A DNA stretch of 64,000 bases from Paenibacillus sp. FSL W8-0186 (lineage in GTDB: Bacteria > Bacillota > Bacilli > Paenibacillales > Paenibacillaceae): assembly GCF_037969765.1 (NCBI RefSeq), contig NZ_CP150207.1:2907001-2971000 (forward strand). Direction: 5' to 3'. Below, one piece after another: positions 62,263 to 64,000 of the stretch (position 1 is its first letter; each line of letters opens with the position of its first letter). The notes below the pieces were generated by a model, which saw only the letters and a list, made by a program, of their open reading frames with translations, was not told where the DNA came from and did not search any database. The translations under genes were made by a program, and so were the position numbers.

Positions 62263-62839
62263 GCATTAAGGCATTGTTAGATCAGAAACAAATGCTGTGG
62301 CAAGTCTCGCATATACACTGTTCACCCAGTTGGCTAAACGGACGGGGACACCGCCTATGAGCGTTCCGGTATTCTTACCGAAATAGGTTTTCATTCAGGT
62401 GTGCAAGTCATCTCTGCCAAGAAACAGGAACACGATTGGTTCTCCCTCGCCTATCTTCTAGAACCTCTTCCAATATGAGTGAGAACATCACCTTCATCGA
62501 CATTTCTAGCCACAGGCCTTTAGTTAATACTATTAATTATTTCGCATGCGGCCAAACGGTTGACTCCAGCCTACGATTGCCGCTGACAGATGATGTTACG
62601 AATAATGCTGATAGTTGTTGCTCACAGGTGACGTTAACAGGTGATGTTACTATTGATGCTGACAGGTGTGGTAACCTATCGACTGTTGCTGCCTAACGCT
62701 TACACCGCCAGATAGTTGGTGATTGACGATGCCTACGACTGCGTCTGACTGTTGATGTAACTATCGGTTGATGACGTTACCTATCGCTTGATGCCGACAG
62801 TTGATGAACCTATCAGTTGCCGTATGACGGTTAACACTA

Positions 62840-63035
62840 TCTAACGGTTGCTATCGCTGTTATTTCGCCGGATGTATCACTGTTTGAGAATCTAACGGTT
62901 GTATATGCCGCTGTTCTAGCAATTTATGTAATGCTACAACGATTTCGGCGTGAATAACGTGGATGATAACCGTTAGAATTCCTAAGAGCTCATTTTCGGC
63001 TGAATAACGATTGTGGCAACCGTTAGAATTCCTTG
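62840..63035. repeat. Four-copy inverted/direct TCTAACGGTT repeat group
   Basis: Two rightward-complement copies (about 62942-62982 and 62993-63033) share TGAATAACG and AACCGTTAGAATTCCT. Two copies in the opposite orientation (about 62840-62874 and 62889-62920) share TCTAACGGTTG and a CGCTGTT core. The units are about 35-40 bases, degenerate in the centre. Confidence 0.7.
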
Positions 63036-63142
63036 CTTCCGCTGTTTGAACAGCGCCTTTTTACCTGAATGAATTCACTAGACCGAGTTGTGTGTTGAAT
63101 GATATATAAAGTGACTAGGAAGCGCAATAAATTAGCTTTTCT

Positions 63143-63180
63143 GTTATGAATTTTTCATATAGTGTGTTTTTCATTATAAC
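63143..63180. promoter_or_regulatory. Possible XerS recombination-site-like dyad
   Basis: An imperfect inverted repeat begins GTTATGAA and ends TTCATTATAAC, with internal direct TTTTTCAT elements. It lies 140 bases before xerS; in streptococci and lactococci the XerS target lies next to xerS. Similarity to that site is only partial. Confidence 0.25.
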
Positions 63181-63320
63181 GCCGTAATGCCGGCAAATTC
63201 AAGCTATATAATACTTATTTCTTCGTTTCCTCGTTTTCTCGTTGCGCCCTCCTTCGCCAGTGTGCGATTGGTTTATGCTACAATAGAATCAACATTGTTG
63301 GATTCGGAGGTACAGCCCTT

Positions 63321-64000
63321 ATGAATATACAAAAAGCGATAGATCGGAAAAAACTGGATGAAAAAGTTGTTCATATGCCCTGGTTCGTCCAGCAATTCAT
63401 TGATTACAAGCTCCCGGATCTTTCCCCCTCGACCTTGCTGGAATATATTCGCGACTATGAAGCGTTCTTTAACTGGCTTCGCGCCGAAGGCCTCTCTTCC
63501 GCAGCATCGAACGCCGAAATAACGCTGCTCGATTTGGAGACGCTGCGGATGGACAGCATCGTAGGCTTCCGCCTTCATTTGACGACGCGAGTGGAAGGCA
63601 ATAACTCCAAAATTACCATATCACGCAAAATGTCGTCCCTGCGCTCGCTTTTCCACTATTTAAGCCAAATCGCTGAGGATGAGGAGTTTTATCCCCTCCT
63701 AAAGCGCAATATCATGGCTAAAGTCGAGATTAAACGGATACATAAACCCAAGGATACGGCGGCCAAGCTGAAAGGAAAGCTGCTCGAAGAGGATGAACTG
63801 CTGGAATTCATCGGATATATCCGCGAAGGCTACGGAGCCGACGTGCAAAATAACAAGCAGGCGCTATATGCTCACGAGCTTAATAAAGAACGGGACGCCT
63901 GCATCGCGAGCCTAATCCTCAATTCGGGCCTGCGCGTCTCCGAGGTCGTCAATTTGAACATCGACGATCTCGATATAACCAATAAAATCATTTATGTATA
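63321..64000 (+). CDS. xerS: Tyrosine recombinase XerS-like (partial, 3' end beyond window)
   Basis: The frame opens at ATG 63321 after CGGAGGTACAGCCCTT and is still open at the right edge, giving 226 residues. It has the SAM-like core-binding domain (about 15-130; SPSTLLEYIRDYEAFFNWLRAEG, ISRKMSSLRSLFHYL) and the start of the catalytic domain, with the first catalytic Arg in NSGLRVSEVVNLNIDDLD. The long acidic insert ELNKERD and the length of the N-terminal domain suit XerS, the single-recombinase dimer-resolution type, better than XerC/D. The remaining catalytic residues lie outside the window. An extended -10 TATGCTACAAT precedes it at 63274-63284. Confidence 0.85.
   Translation, partial: MNIQKAIDRKKLDEKVVHMPWFVQQFIDYKLPDLSPSTLLEYIRDYEAFFNWLRAEGLSSAASNAEITLLDLETLRMDSIVGFRLHLTTRVEGNNSKITISRKMSSLRSLFHYLSQIAEDEEFYPLLKRNIMAKVEIKRIHKPKDTAAKLKGKLLEEDELLEFIGYIREGYGADVQNNKQALYAHELNKERDACIASLILNSGLRVSEVVNLNIDDLDITNKIIYV

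Larger units (their letters stand above)
62222..63320. other. 1.1-kb non-coding region with degenerate repeats between ldh and xerS
   Basis: Contains the ldh terminator, a field of degenerate TGATGTTAC/TTGATG-like repeats (about 62560-62830), four copies of a TCTAACGGTT unit (62840-63035), a possible recombination dyad at 63143-63180 and the xerS promoter. Short open frames here, such as 62436-62696, merely translate the repeats. Confidence 0.7.

Noticed and set aside
62436..62696. 86-residue open frame after ldh
   Set aside because: It lacks a ribosome site and merely translates the degenerate repeat field; composition is not protein-like.
1..64000. Prophage, CRISPR array, insertion sequence, tRNA or rRNA
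   Set aside because: No transposase, phage structural gene, regularly spaced identical repeat, or tRNA/rRNA-like sequence was seen; the only recombinase is the XerS-like housekeeping type.

Overview
The window looks like chromosomal DNA of a Paenibacillus-type, spore-forming Firmicute. The support is the adjacent spore-germination pair cwlJ-gerQ, Bacillus-style AdaA/AdaB/AlkA repair genes, a B. subtilis-like fused rhaEW gene, strong AGGAGG ribosome sites, many TTG starts, and a XerS-like recombinase running off the right edge. I see no rRNA, tRNA, CRISPR array, insertion sequence or prophage.

Layout: 1-3.7 kb holds a partial MarR regulator with twin operators, a VOC protein, an Rrf2 regulator with a luciferase-like flavin oxidoreductase, and a HAD hydrolase. 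3.8-8.1 kb is a Fur-controlled iron-siderophore ABC importer with divergent binding protein. 8.1-11.8 kb has a metallophosphoesterase and then a tightly coupled trio: a divergent Lgt-like membrane protein, a multi-cysteine radical SAM enzyme resembling the tetraether-synthase (Tes/MJ0619) family, and a small membrane protein. 12.0-20.9 kb is one long co-oriented series rhaB-rhaEW-rhaI-deoR-lutABC, which would take L-rhamnose through lactaldehyde and lactate to pyruvate.

21.2-34.6 kb is the most unusual block. A biotin ECF transporter (bioY-ecfA1-ecfA2-ecfT) is followed on the same strand by a YerA-like amidohydrolase, an acyl-CoA/acid ligase, a thiolase homolog lacking the usual second catalytic cysteine, a FabG-like reductase, two glycosyltransferases and an acyl-CoA dehydrogenase. 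A double-hotdog MaoC-type dehydratase gene faces this run and overlaps it by four bases at the stop codons. It reads like an extended relative of the BirA-controlled yhfUTS operon of B. subtilis, with glycosyltransferases added. I infer a lipid or glycolipid pathway, but the product cannot be read from sequence.

34.7-64 kb is mainly core functions: assimilatory sulfite reductase (cysJI), a TipA-type MerR regulator with a small cysteine protein, a secreted pectate lyase, the Ada methylation-repair group, an Rrf2 regulator, an AIM24-like protein, an AI-2E family exporter, Ktr-type potassium uptake, an M29 aminopeptidase, an MFS transporter, an ECF sigma/anti-sigma pair, a CNNM-type CBS protein, cwlJ-gerQ, an FAD oxidoreductase, a BNR-repeat lipoprotein, a polysaccharide deacetylase and L-lactate dehydrogenase. 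The last kilobase between ldh and xerS carries a degenerate repeat field with inverted copies of a TCTAACGGTT unit, and a possible XerS-site-like dyad. Coding starts were chosen by ribosome-binding-site spacing and family alignment from memory; no database search was possible.
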